This document shows positions 22,242 through 29,858 of a stretch of 29,858 bases of DNA, piece after piece. Both the position numbers and the translations under genes were made by a program. The notes beneath the pieces were generated by a model. It made no database searches and was not told where the DNA came from. It saw nothing but the letters and a program-made list of their open reading frames with translations. Source of the stretch: a virus; the IMG/VR virus record IMGVR_UViG_3300025674_000250, positions 1 to 29,858 of that record; one strand, given 5' to 3'. Numbering within the stretch: position 1 is the first letter of the stretch; the number at the start of each line of letters is the position of its first letter.

Positions 22242-23234
22242 TTACGCCAGGCAGTTGGTGATCAGGCGCCCACGGGTGGCGTCGATCAGCTTGAACTGCT
22301 GAACGTGCTCGCCATAGACGTTCTTGCGCACCATATCAAGGGAGTCATACTCACCTGCAATGTAGCTCTTGTATCGGAGATCAACAGCGCAGAGAGGCAT
22401 GATCTTGAGATTGCCGCTGCGGCCTACCTGCGGATCACCACCGCGCATGAGGTAGAGGCCGATCGTCTCAGCTTCCCAGATCTGCGACTCGCTCGAGGCG
22501 GCGCCAGCCACTGCGGTCTCACGTCGAGCAGCACCAACGAGGATGTTTTGGATGCCCAGCTGATCGCGAAGCACCTCAATGATCACCTCATTCTGCAGGA
22601 GGCGATTGCCAGAGGCGACGCCACCCGCGCCAGTGGTGATGTAGCCACGCATCTCAGGGTTGCGGCCCAGCGCGCGGAAAACATCATAACCTAGGATCAT
22701 GGTGTCAGGCATGATCCCGTGGTTAGCAGCCCGGAGCACATCAATCTGCTCAGAGAGGTAGGTGAGGGGCTCACCACCTGCTGCGTTGAATTTGGTGGCT
22801 GGGCTGGCATTGGCAAACGACCCAGTATCAAAGAGAACAGACGCTGCCCGCTGCTCTTGAGCGAGGAGGAGAGCCCGCTTGACCCGACGCGCGCTACGCA
22901 TCTGCTCTGCCATTGGGTACTGGCTATCCTCGATATCCTCCATTGGGATCGAGTCAGCAAAACTGTAGATCTCGCACTTGTAAGTAGTGCTCGAGCGGGT
23001 GAAGTGAGAGAGCGCCTGCCGTGATGCGCCCGGGGCCCGCTGGGGGTCAGCGCCTGCCTCACCCATAAACGCGCGGCTCTCCTCGATAAGGATGGTGCCG
23101 CTGCGATCCTGCACCTCAATGGGCTCAAATGCCCGCTCTGCGATCAGCTGGCTATCGCTAGGGATCGCCTCATTGACCACACCTGTGAGAATCTCGTTAA
23201 CTGGATGAATACTGCTGTAGCCGCCTGATGACAT
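22242..23234 (-). CDS. Major capsid protein
   Basis: 330 residues; the ATG at 23234 follows GGGAG. The layout fits an HK97-fold coat protein: an N-terminal arm, an extended loop region, a long spine-like helix (QMRSARRVKRALLLAQEQRAA, about 108-128), a domain with a ...DTMILGYDVFRALGRNPEMRGYI... segment (about 176-197), and C-terminal LYLMRGGDPQV and beta elements. It follows the protease/scaffold and decoration genes, the standard order. The sequence does not resemble Mu gpT, so the head module is Mu-related in portal and protease but not clearly in the coat. There is no obvious N-terminal delta domain, consistent with a separate nested scaffold. Confidence 0.8.
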   Translation of the reverse strand: MSSGGYSSIHPVNEILTGVVNEAIPSDSQLIAERAFEPIEVQDRSGTILIEESRAFMGEAGADPQRAPGASRQALSHFTRSSTTYKCEIYSFADSIPMEDIEDSQYPMAEQMRSARRVKRALLLAQEQRAASVLFDTGSFANASPATKFNAAGGEPLTYLSEQIDVLRAANHGIMPDTMILGYDVFRALGRNPEMRGYITTGAGGVASGNRLLQNEVIIEVLRDQLGIQNILVGAARRETAVAGAASSESQIWEAETIGLYLMRGGDPQVGRSGNLKIMPLCAVDLRYKSYIAGEYDSLDMVRKNVYGEHVQQFKLIDATRGRLITNCLA

Positions 23235-23237
23235 CGA

Positions 23238-23621
23238 TTATGCTCCCTGCTCAGAGGCGCCATCGAAGATAATGAAAATCTCCTGAGCGTCTGCAGTGGT
23301 GGTGTGATTGATGTTGGGGATCCAAGAAGCAACGCTGTATTGGCCAGCGCCTGCTGCGAAATCGATCAGCTTGCCCGCGTTGTTGACCATCAGGAGACCC
23401 TGCTCTGAGAGGTCTGCCCCAGCGATCGCCTTAGTGAGCCCGCGCACGCAGACCTCGACCACCTCACCCGCTGCCGCTGGGCGCTGTGCGATACCACAGG
23501 CGATTTCACCCTGAACTGTGCAGGGAGTGACCTTGCCAGCGGCGTCAAACTTGACCACCTGCAGCGCAGTGATGGTGGCAGCCGCCACGCATGAGATGAT
23601 GGTGCTGTTGTTATCGCTCAT
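23238..23621 (-). CDS. Head decoration protein (DUF2190-like), probable
   Basis: 127 residues, Ala/Val/Gly-rich and beta-structured, with segments such as ALQVVKFDAAGKVTPCTVQGE and GIAQRPAAAGEVVEVCVRGL that match the small capsid-stabilising proteins of many siphophages. It lies between protease/scaffold and the major capsid gene, the place of lambda D. Its start shares a base with the preceding stop. It probably trimerises on the capsid surface. The identity is inferred from composition and position. Confidence 0.65.
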   Translation of the reverse strand: MSDNNSTIISCVAAATITALQVVKFDAAGKVTPCTVQGEIACGIAQRPAAAGEVVEVCVRGLTKAIAGADLSEQGLLMVNNAGKLIDFAAGAGQYSVASWIPNINHTTTADAQEIFIIFDGASEQGA

Positions 23622-24241
23622 CAGAATCCTCCAAACGCGCTCTTGATGAGAGCGGGCTCAGTGCGTGCGAGGCGCTCATATGCCTCAGAGAAAGTAATGC
23701 TCTCAGAGCTGGCGAGCTCCTGAGCGCGCTGGGCGATCGTCGCCTGGGAGATCTCCTCTCCGCTGGCGCCATGGCCGATCTCAGAGAGAGAGACTGCGTG
23801 CTCTGCGGCACGCCGTGAGAACATCTCCCAAAAGAGGGAGTCGCCGCGCTCTGCCAGCGCCCATGCGTGCTCTGCTACATCCCGCTCTGCGGGGCTGATG
23901 CGCCCGCTGCGGAGGAGGGCACCAATCTCTGCCTCACGGCGGGTGGCGGCCTCTTTCTCTGCGAGCGCCTGAACCTGCTCAGTGAGAGCTTGAATCTGGG
24001 CAGCCTGTGCGCTGTTAGCCTGCGAGAGCTGCTCGCTCATGCGCTTGTACTCACCCATCTGCTCCTCCTCTTTGTCAGAGCTGGCCTCTGCCATCTCCTC
24101 TGCCTGCTCCTCATCCTCTGCCATCTCCTCACGGGTGGCCTTCAGACGGGCCTCGAGCTCACGCACAAGCGCATCCTTTTGCTTCAGGAGGGCCTTAGCC
24201 TGCTCGAGGTCTGCGATAGCCTCAATCTCTGCTGCATCCAT
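23621..24241 (-). CDS. Nested in-frame scaffold protein (Mu Z / lambda Nu3-like)
   Basis: Codon 320 of the protease gene is an ATG at 24241, preceded by GAGGAG (24256-24251) at a 9-base spacing. It falls exactly at the boundary between the protease domain and the acidic coiled coil. Translation from here would give a 206-residue scaffold starting MDAAEIEAIADLEQAK without the protease. In Mu (I/Z) and lambda (C/Nu3) such nested, in-frame scaffold products are established. The element is seen directly; its use is inferred by analogy. Confidence 0.65.
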   Translation of the reverse strand: MDAAEIEAIADLEQAKALLKQKDALVRELEARLKATREEMAEDEEQAEEMAEASSDKEEEQMGEYKRMSEQLSQANSAQAAQIQALTEQVQALAEKEAATRREAEIGALLRSGRISPAERDVAEHAWALAERGDSLFWEMFSRRAAEHAVSLSEIGHGASGEEISQATIAQRAQELASSESITFSEAYERLARTEPALIKSAFGGF

Positions 24242-25198
24242 CAGATTGATCTCCTCTGATAGTGTGACCCGCTCGAGCGCAGACGCTGCCTGCTGTGGGC
24301 GGGGGGTGAGGGTGACGGCTAACAGCTGAGCAGAGCCAGTGCGTTCACCGCTCTCTCTGGCGTAGACATCACCTAGGAAAAACTCAGGGGAGCTCCAGAG
24401 GGTGCCGCCAGCAGCAGCCACCACCTCAGCTCCCCGTTGATTGTAGACCGGTACAGCGATCAGCTGGCGCCCATCCTCAGAGAGCCGCAGCTCAATAATC
24501 TCACCCAGCGCACCGCTCTGCTCAGGCGTGCTCTGCCCACCGGGGGCGCTCTGGTGATTCCAGTCAATGATCACAGGATCAGAGGCGCGGCGAGCGTCGA
24601 AGACTCTCTTGATCTCAGCTAGGTGCTCTGGGGTGACATCACAGATCACATCGCCAGAGAGGCGGGATGAGACCCGGCCTGCGCTGAGGGTGACAAATGG
24701 GCGGCCCATGGTTTGGCCGTCATCCACCACCACCACCAGCCCATCAAGCTCAGCCAGCGTGATCTCATTAAATGCGCCCCGGTATGGAGTGCGCTCTGCG
24801 AGCTTCTGATCTGCTGCATCCATTTGCCTCACCAATTTCCTAGCCCATGCAAATCCAGCATCCCCACCCCAGCCCTGCCATGCCTGCCATCCTTTGCCCT
24901 GCTCTGACCAGCTGGAGCCCTCTTTGTCCACCTCATGCCGGGTGAAATACGCCAGCATCCTGCGGGCAGTCTCGGGGCTGATGGTTTTGCCATTGGATAG
25001 ATCACGCGCACGCGCGAGGCCCACAGCTGTCATGCCCCGCTGCGAGGGTGGCTTTTCAGCCCGCACCTCTAGTGCTCGAGCTGCTGCCGCACGCACCCCA
25101 TCAGGCGGAGAGAAATCGATGTGGGCATAACGCTCTGCTAGCTGCTCTGTGGCCTGCTGGCGTGAGCGGCTGCGGCGCAGCTTACGCTTGAAGCTCAT
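23621..25198 (-). CDS. Mu I-type prohead protease with N-terminal extra domain and C-terminal scaffold
   Basis: 525 residues in three parts. Residues about 30-130 form an extra domain with PSQRGMTAVGLARARDLSNG and GKGWQAWQGWGGDAGFAWA, which also occurs in other phage head proteins but has no known function. Residues about 145-305 are the protease: VIIDWNHQS gives candidate catalytic His215, TLWSSPEFF gives Ser269 or Ser270, and the domain ends LLAVTLTPRPQ, as in Mu I-like peptidases. Residues about 315-425 are an acidic Glu/Ala/Gln-rich coiled coil, the scaffold, followed by a helical tail. It cleaves scaffold and itself during head maturation. The start at 25198 overlaps the portal stop (ATGA). 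Confidence 0.85.
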   Translation of the reverse strand: MSFKRKLRRSRSRQQATEQLAERYAHIDFSPPDGVRAAAARALEVRAEKPPSQRGMTAVGLARARDLSNGKTISPETARRMLAYFTRHEVDKEGSSWSEQGKGWQAWQGWGGDAGFAWARKLVRQMDAADQKLAERTPYRGAFNEITLAELDGLVVVVDDGQTMGRPFVTLSAGRVSSRLSGDVICDVTPEHLAEIKRVFDARRASDPVIIDWNHQSAPGGQSTPEQSGALGEIIELRLSEDGRQLIAVPVYNQRGAEVVAAAGGTLWSSPEFFLGDVYARESGERTGSAQLLAVTLTPRPQQAASALERVTLSEEINLMDAAEIEAIADLEQAKALLKQKDALVRELEARLKATREEMAEDEEQAEEMAEASSDKEEEQMGEYKRMSEQLSQANSAQAAQIQALTEQVQALAEKEAATRREAEIGALLRSGRISPAERDVAEHAWALAERGDSLFWEMFSRRAAEHAVSLSEIGHGASGEEISQATIAQRAQELASSESITFSEAYERLARTEPALIKSAFGGF

Positions 25199-26616
25199 TT
25201 GCCCGCCCCCTTCATGAGCTTGCGATAGCGTTCTGCCAGCGCCAGCCCACCACCACCTGCAGGCGCAGTGGCGCTGATGCGATCGTAGAATGAGCGCGAG
25301 GCCTCTTCAGGGAGCTCGCCAGCACCAATGCGCTGCCTGATGCTGCGCTCAAGATCATCCTCTGGAGTGAGTAAGCCAAACTGCACCAGCGTGCTCAGGC
25401 TGGCGAGGCTCTCTGCGAGCTCATCAGCATCTAGGCCAGAGTGCTTGAGCACTGGCAGCTGCGCTGGGTTGACCTCTCCGAAATTCCACCTGATCAGGCG
25501 CCCAATGGTGCCCGCTGCGCGACGATCAACCCCACCCACCCTAGAGGCAATCATGTCGCAGAGATTGAGCGCGCTGCGCCTAAACACTGAGAGATGAACC
25601 TCACCCACACTGCGGGCGCCTGTATCAGTGATGCCTAGGTGTAGGAATTGAGCTAGGAAGCTCTGCGCAATCTGGTTATCGCACTCTCGGATGATGGAGA
25701 GCGCGTGGGTGCTGTCGAGCTTCTGCTCCCCATATGTCTGGAATGAAACTACAGGGTTATCAACTAGATAGGATTGCTCCTGCGCCACATATGCCTGCGC
25801 CTGAGCTGCAGCTCGATCAATCATCGTGTCGATGTCATGATCAGTGAGCCCCATCTCTTCTGCCATAGCTCGATTCACGCTGATGCGAGGGGTGGCCACT
25901 GCCCAACGCTCGACACCTACCCCAATCAGGTTGCTGGTGCGCTGCTTGAAACGCCACCACCACCAGGCTGGCCTCAGCAGCCCGCGCCCCTCAAAGTTAG
26001 AGCCCGTCTGATTGAGGGTGAGCAGGAGCAATTTATCTGCTGGGATGGGCAGCGGCTGGCGATTGCCACGGGTAGCCTGCAGCACTGCATCTAGGTTCTG
26101 CCCGTCTGCGCTCTCCCAGCGTAGGTGCGCTGAGGGCTCACGGTCTGCGAACCTATCGAGCCAGACGCGCATCTGCCCAGAGGCGCAGGGGGCCACCCGG
26201 TAGAGCTCCTCAAAATACCTGTACCCTATAGGCGCAAACTCCCACATATACGAGAGCTGATCTTCCCATGGGATGGTGATTTGCCCCGGGTAGCCGTCAA
26301 AGCCAAAGGCCTCATTGGCATACTCGCACAGGCGCTTTGAGAGCTCATCGCTCTCATCGCCAGGCTCCCAGCGCCATGCGGCCTCGAGCAAAGTCTGTTT
26401 GAGCACGCGCCAGCTGGCTGCCACGCTGGCATCAGTGGCGAGCATCTCCTCAGCCTCGCGCACCCATGATGTGCCCGTGAGCCTATGGTTTTGCTCTTTG
26501 CCGCTGATGTAGCCAGATTGCAGATAGGTGCCCGTGATCCCCATCACCCGCAGATTGGGTGTTGGTGATTGGCCTCTATATGGCAAATCCCGATTGAGGT
26601 AGCCTAGTTTGTGCAT
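25195..26616 (-). CDS. Portal protein, DUF935 (Mu gp29-like)
   Basis: 473 residues, first gene of the late operon. Family-type features include an early AEEMLATDASVAASWRVLKQTLLEAAWRWEP segment, GYRYFEELYRV (wing region), LPIPADKLLLLTLN, GRGLLRPAWWWWRFKQRT and a long DMIASRV... helical end. The dodecameric portal forms the DNA channel at the capsid vertex and docks the terminase. The C terminus ends in KLMKGAGK, overlapping the protease gene start. The ATG at 26616 follows AGGGGG at 4 bases. It has normal length for the family. Confidence 0.82.
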   Translation of the reverse strand: MHKLGYLNRDLPYRGQSPTPNLRVMGITGTYLQSGYISGKEQNHRLTGTSWVREAEEMLATDASVAASWRVLKQTLLEAAWRWEPGDESDELSKRLCEYANEAFGFDGYPGQITIPWEDQLSYMWEFAPIGYRYFEELYRVAPCASGQMRVWLDRFADREPSAHLRWESADGQNLDAVLQATRGNRQPLPIPADKLLLLTLNQTGSNFEGRGLLRPAWWWWRFKQRTSNLIGVGVERWAVATPRISVNRAMAEEMGLTDHDIDTMIDRAAAQAQAYVAQEQSYLVDNPVVSFQTYGEQKLDSTHALSIIRECDNQIAQSFLAQFLHLGITDTGARSVGEVHLSVFRRSALNLCDMIASRVGGVDRRAAGTIGRLIRWNFGEVNPAQLPVLKHSGLDADELAESLASLSTLVQFGLLTPEDDLERSIRQRIGAGELPEEASRSFYDRISATAPAGGGGLALAERYRKLMKGAGK

Positions 26617-26672
26617 CAGTCCCCCTGTGTGACTAATATCACAATCATGAACAGTGTGCAGATTTTCAGGTC
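26617..26672. promoter_or_regulatory. Short divergent intergenic region between portal and terminase
   Basis: Only 56 bp separate the divergent portal and terminase genes, so promoters for the whole late operon and for the terminase unit should start here or inside the genes. I see TAATAT at 26634-26639 inside a small GTGA/TCAC inverted repeat, but no convincing -35 for either strand. This suggests a phage-specific or activator-dependent late promoter. The portal ribosome site (minus strand AGGGGG) is clear; the terminase one (CAGG) is weak. Confidence 0.35.
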
Positions 26673-28046
26673 ATGGTCAAATTGAACCCTCTACAGCTGG
26701 AGCTCCTCGAGGCCATCACCCGCCAGCAAACCATGGTGGCAGTGCGTGCAGGGTGGGGCTCAGGCAAAACCTCTGCGCTGGTGTTTGCCCTCGCATGGGT
26801 GAGCAATATGCGCCCGGGCACCAGCAGCCTTCTCATCACCGATACAGCGCAGCGCTACCGCACAGTGCTACAGCCAGAGATAGAGAAATGGCTGGGGCCT
26901 CTGGGGTGGACATGGAATCAAACTCAGGGCATCTGGAGCGATCCCGCCACGGGCTCATCAGTGTGGTGCCGTAGCTATTTCCGCCCTGGCACCAGAGATG
27001 CCAGCCATAACCCGCTCGAGGGGATCAACGCCACCAGCGGAGTGGCGCTCATTGATGAGGCCCAGACTATGACGCAGGAGGTAGCCTTTAAGGCGCTGGG
27101 GCGTCTGCGTAGCGGGCCCTCTCCTATGCTGGTGATGTGCGGCCTGCCAGTGATGGGGGCGTGGTGGGTGGAGCTCGCAGAGGATGCTGGCTGCACCCCT
27201 CTGCTGCACACCTCCTACAGCAACAGAGAGAATCTCTCTGAGGAGTGGTTTAAGGCCACAGAGCAGCTGCCACCAGAGGAGCGGGCGGCAATGATAATGA
27301 ACCAACCCGCACCACCCAGCGGGCTGGTTTACTCTGAGTTTTCAGAGGCGGAGAACATTGTGCAGGGCTGGCAATACCGGGAGAGCATGACAGCCCGTAT
27401 TGCAGTGGATTGGGGATTTAGAAAGCCCAGCGTGCTGATCATCGCGCATGATGAGGAGCTCGATGCAGACATCATCTGCGCTGAGCTGAACCCTAAAGAA
27501 GTCAGCCTGCAGGAGCTCTGCCGCATGATCCTCTCGATTGCATGGCCGCGCGCCCACAGAGCCAGCGCGCCCGGGCCTCGCATCTGGTTAGACTCTGGGT
27601 GTGGCGATAAGGCAGGCGCCGCGCGCAGTGACCGCACAGCACAGAGCACATTTAGAGAGCTGCGCTACCCTCCCCCGCATGGGCTGGGCCTGAAGCTGCG
27701 CTGGTCAACCTCCCCAGTGAAAACTGACATCATGAATGGAGTGCAGCGCCTCAAGCGGGCCATATGGGAGCGCAAATACCGCATCACTCAGGAGGTCTGG
27801 GACGCAGGGCGTAATGCCCCGGGCAACAGTCTGCGCAAGGCTATCTCTGGCTACGCATGGGACAAAAAGAAAGAGCAGCCCATTAAGAGCGGAATAGAAG
27901 ACCCGCTCGACGCCCTACGTTATGACCTGATTTGCTGGCGCTGGGATGATGGGCAGGCGCTCGAGCGCAGGGCTGCTGGAGCTCCAGCGCGCGCCCACCT
28001 CACAGCTGGGCAAAGAAAACCATGGGAGACGGGGGGCAGCTTTTGA
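26673..28046 (+). CDS. Terminase large subunit
   Basis: 457 residues. The ATPase domain has Walker A AGWGSGKT (residues 26-33) and Walker B ALIDEAQ (125-131). The nuclease domain has AVDWG (Asp246), LDSGC (Asp307) and EDPLDALRYD (Asp410/Asp413), the acidic residues expected for an RNase H-like fold. It packages DNA through the portal and cuts it. It is transcribed away from the head operon instead of leading it, and no small subunit gene is visible beside it. Start at 26673; the upstream CAGG is a weak ribosome site. It overlaps the methyltransferase gene. Confidence 0.9.
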   Translation: MVKLNPLQLELLEAITRQQTMVAVRAGWGSGKTSALVFALAWVSNMRPGTSSLLITDTAQRYRTVLQPEIEKWLGPLGWTWNQTQGIWSDPATGSSVWCRSYFRPGTRDASHNPLEGINATSGVALIDEAQTMTQEVAFKALGRLRSGPSPMLVMCGLPVMGAWWVELAEDAGCTPLLHTSYSNRENLSEEWFKATEQLPPEERAAMIMNQPAPPSGLVYSEFSEAENIVQGWQYRESMTARIAVDWGFRKPSVLIIAHDEELDADIICAELNPKEVSLQELCRMILSIAWPRAHRASAPGPRIWLDSGCGDKAGAARSDRTAQSTFRELRYPPPHGLGLKLRWSTSPVKTDIMNGVQRLKRAIWERKYRITQEVWDAGRNAPGNSLRKAISGYAWDKKKEQPIKSGIEDPLDALRYDLICWRWDDGQALERRAAGAPARAHLTAGQRKPWETGGSF

Positions 28047-29302
28047 GCGCCACAGTCATCAATGCCGACTCGATAGATCACCTGAAAACCCTGCCAGACT
28101 CTAGCATTGATGCAGTGGTCACTGATCCCCCATACGGTCTGGGCAACTGTTCCCCCCGGGCAGTGAGCGCAGCGCTCACAGCGTGGTTGGCTGGTGAAGA
28201 GTATCAGCCCAGCGGGGCTGGCTTTATGGGCAAAAGCTGGGATGCATTTGTGCCCGGGCCAGAGCTCTGGCGTGAAGTGTATCGAGTACTCAAGCCAGGG
28301 GGCCACGCTGTGATCTTCGCTGGCTCACGCACTGTAGACCTGATGGGGATCGCAGTGAGGCTGGCTGGGTTCGAGGTGAGAGATATGCTGCACTGGCTAT
28401 ATGGCAGTGGGTTCCCAAAATCTCATGATGTGAGTAAAGCGCTCGATAAGCGGGCAGGGGCTGAGCGTGAGGTAATTGGTGCAGGTGTCAGTGGGTCCAC
28501 TGCTATATGGGCGGATGGGGGCATGGGTGCCTTTGATATTACAGCCCCCGCCTCCCCTCTAGCGCAGCAGTGGTCTGGCTGGGGCACAGCCCTCAAGCCA
28601 GCGCATGAGCCGATCTTACTCTGTCGCAAGCCACTGGCTGGCTCTGTGGCAGAGAATGTGGAGCAGTGGGGGGTGGGGGGGCTCAATATTGATGGGTGTA
28701 GACTTCAGTGGGGTGAGGAGGAGCCTTATCATTATCCCAACGGGCTGGGTAAAGAGAGTAATGTTGACCCTAGCAGTATCAGGCTAGGCAGGTTGGAGGG
28801 GCAGCAGATAACAGGCGCAGAGAATGGACGCTGGCCAGCCAATATCCTCTTAGATCCCAGCGCAGGCGCAGCCCTTGATCTGCAGGCAGGCTTTGAGGCC
28901 AGCCGCTTCTTTTATGAGGGTAAGGCCAGCAGAGAGGAGCGTGAGGCAGGGCTGGTGGGGCTCGAGGCCCGCGCAGTGGGTGACGGAAGAGAGACGCCGA
29001 TAGACAACCCGTATCAGCGGGGTGAGACTAGGCGGCAAAATGTGCACCCCACAGTGAAGCCATTGGCAGTGATGCGCTGGCTCTGCAAACTGATCACCCC
29101 GCCGGGTGGTGTGATCCTAGATCCCTTCTGTGGCAGTGGCACCACTGGCTGCGCTGCTGCCCAACTGGGATTTGAGTTTCTGGGTATCGAGCGTGAGCCA
29201 GAGTATGCGGAGATTGCTCGAGCCAGGATCGCGCATTGGGGCTGTTTACCACCAGAGGAGCTAGGAGCGCGCAGGCCAGCTAAGCAGCCTACGCTGTTCT
29301 AG
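28022..29302 (+). CDS. DNA methyltransferase, DPPY type (N4/N6, beta-class order)
   Basis: 426 residues. The catalytic motif DPPYGLG is at residues 35-41 and the cofactor-binding motif DPFCGSGTTG at about 367-376, preceded by HPTVKPLAVMRWL; catalytic-first order marks a beta-class enzyme. About 200 residues between them include a likely target-recognition region. DPPY suggests N6-adenine methylation, protecting phage DNA from host restriction, possibly with a role in packaging or regulation. There is no restriction partner, so it is an orphan. A TTG at 28043 would give a 4-base overlap with the terminase stop and lies closer to a G-rich ribosome-like site than the ATG at 28022; the true start is uncertain. 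The 53 bp after it hold nothing recognisable. Confidence 0.85.
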   Translation: MGDGGQLLSATVINADSIDHLKTLPDSSIDAVVTDPPYGLGNCSPRAVSAALTAWLAGEEYQPSGAGFMGKSWDAFVPGPELWREVYRVLKPGGHAVIFAGSRTVDLMGIAVRLAGFEVRDMLHWLYGSGFPKSHDVSKALDKRAGAEREVIGAGVSGSTAIWADGGMGAFDITAPASPLAQQWSGWGTALKPAHEPILLCRKPLAGSVAENVEQWGVGGLNIDGCRLQWGEEEPYHYPNGLGKESNVDPSSIRLGRLEGQQITGAENGRWPANILLDPSAGAALDLQAGFEASRFFYEGKASREEREAGLVGLEARAVGDGRETPIDNPYQRGETRRQNVHPTVKPLAVMRWLCKLITPPGGVILDPFCGSGTTGCAAAQLGFEFLGIEREPEYAEIARARIAHWGCLPPEELGARRPAKQPTLF

Positions 29303-29355
29303 GCCACGCAGTGCACCCTCACACAGTCACATCAGAGCCCATAAGGTCTAGGAGC

Positions 29356-29858
29356 TCAATCGTCATCACCTCTCATGATGTCATCAAATGCCCTACTGCT
29401 AGGCAATGGGGTGGGTGGGGGTGCTGCCTGTGGAGCTCCTCGAGGCGCTCTAGGTAGGGGGCTGTGTGCAGGCCTCTCCTCGTCAGGAATCCAGCGCGCG
29501 ATTTCTTCAGGCAGCTCTTTGGAGTCTCTCATCTTCGCGAGGTCATCTAGGCGCTGATCGCCACTAAACAGAGAGAGGCGCTCGATAACCATAGCCTGCA
29601 GGCCCTCGAGCTGGCGCCGCAAAATGTCTTTGTCGATCTGCGCGTCTCGCAGGCGCGCGATCAGTGTGTTGCGATCGTCATGCAATTTTTCAATCTCAGA
29701 TTTCAGGCTGGCAACATCATCAGGATCGCGGCCCACAAAGATGCTGATAGCCATAGAGATTGAGCCAATCAGCATCCCAATGATGGAGGTCACGATGTCT
29801 TTGTTTTTGTCGGGTATCTCCAGAAACGTGAGAAAAAAGATCAGGCCCACCACCAGCC
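29356..29858 (-). CDS. Membrane-anchored coiled-coil protein, 5' end outside the window
   Basis: About 167 codons are visible; the frame is open to the window edge and probably starts beyond it, although in-frame GTG codons at 29853 and 29850 exist. Two hydrophobic segments (VVGLIFFLTFLEI and IVTSIIGMLIGSISMAISIFVG) separated by the charged PDKNKD form a hairpin, like small holin-type or phage membrane proteins. A coiled coil (VASLKSEIEKLHDDRNTLIARLRDAQ and onward) and a Pro-rich C terminus follow. Function is unknown; a holin, antiholin or membrane-tethered accessory protein would fit. It is convergent with the methyltransferase gene. Confidence 0.6.
   Translation of the reverse strand, partial: LVVGLIFFLTFLEIPDKNKDIVTSIIGMLIGSISMAISIFVGRDPDDVASLKSEIEKLHDDRNTLIARLRDAQIDKDILRRQLEGLQAMVIERLSLFSGDQRLDDLAKMRDSKELPEEIARWIPDEERPAHSPLPRAPRGAPQAAPPPTPLPSSRAFDDIMRGDDD

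Noticed and set aside
26647-26685. 12-codon frame upstream of the terminase as a leader peptide
   Set aside because: No ribosome site, no attenuator-like hairpin, and the frame runs into the terminase gene; most likely chance.
1-29858. Window as a complete circular genome with one gene crossing the ends
   Set aside because: Joining the ends makes the left partial gene stop six codons later in a different frame from the right partial gene, and the ends share no terminal repeat. Nothing supports closure, though a linear or larger genome is not excluded.

Overview
The window is a stretch of a tailed double-stranded DNA phage (or prophage) with a siphovirus-type virion. It combines Mu-related head genes (DUF935-type portal, Mu I-type protease with a nested scaffold, Mu F-type minor head protein) with a lambda-type long-tail module (tube protein, frameshifted tail assembly chaperone, tape measure). 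The sequence is GC-rich, coding is nearly gapless, and most genes are preceded by GGAGG-like ribosome binding sites or overlap by ATGA/TGATG. An amidase/CHAP-type endolysin and several signal- or membrane-anchored coiled-coil proteins suggest a Gram-negative host; the genus cannot be told. No integrase, CI-type repressor, transposase, small terminase, DNA polymerase, tRNA or CRISPR array is visible, so lifestyle is open and part of the genome probably lies outside the window.

Layout. (1) 1-781, leftward: a truncated small gene and a winged-helix replication-initiator-like gene that carries four iteron-like repeats in its own coding sequence. (2) 782-903: a control region with two back-to-back promoters sharing one inverted repeat. 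(3) 904-3082, rightward early operon: a ribbon-helix-helix protein, four small proteins (two cysteine-rich, one membrane-anchored), a RecT-like annealing protein and a 19-residue hydrophobic peptide. (4) 26616 down to 3086, one leftward late operon, in transcription order: portal, protease/scaffold, decoration protein, major capsid, Mu F-like protein, connector-like protein, tail completion and terminator candidates, tail tube, chaperones G and GT, tape measure, four tail-tip/minor tail proteins, endolysin, holin-like protein, fibre proteins and three small coiled-coil membrane/secreted proteins. (5) 26673-29302, rightward: large terminase and a DPPY DNA methyltransferase. (6) 29356-29858, leftward: a membrane coiled-coil gene cut by the window edge.

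The genes fit together as follows: the initiator and annealing protein handle replication and recombination, with the ribbon-helix-helix protein a natural candidate for switching between the two divergent early units. The late operon makes head, then tail, then adsorption and lysis proteins in assembly order. Terminase and methyltransferase form a separate divergent unit. The clearest non-coding signal is a textbook -1 ribosomal frameshift site (GGGAAAA, 7-nt spacer, 11-bp hairpin) joining two tail chaperone frames into a 315-residue G-GT product. Other points of interest are the overlapping early promoters, the nested scaffold start, the coupled 19-residue peptide, a repeat-built tail fibre, and marked enrichment of CTCGAG.
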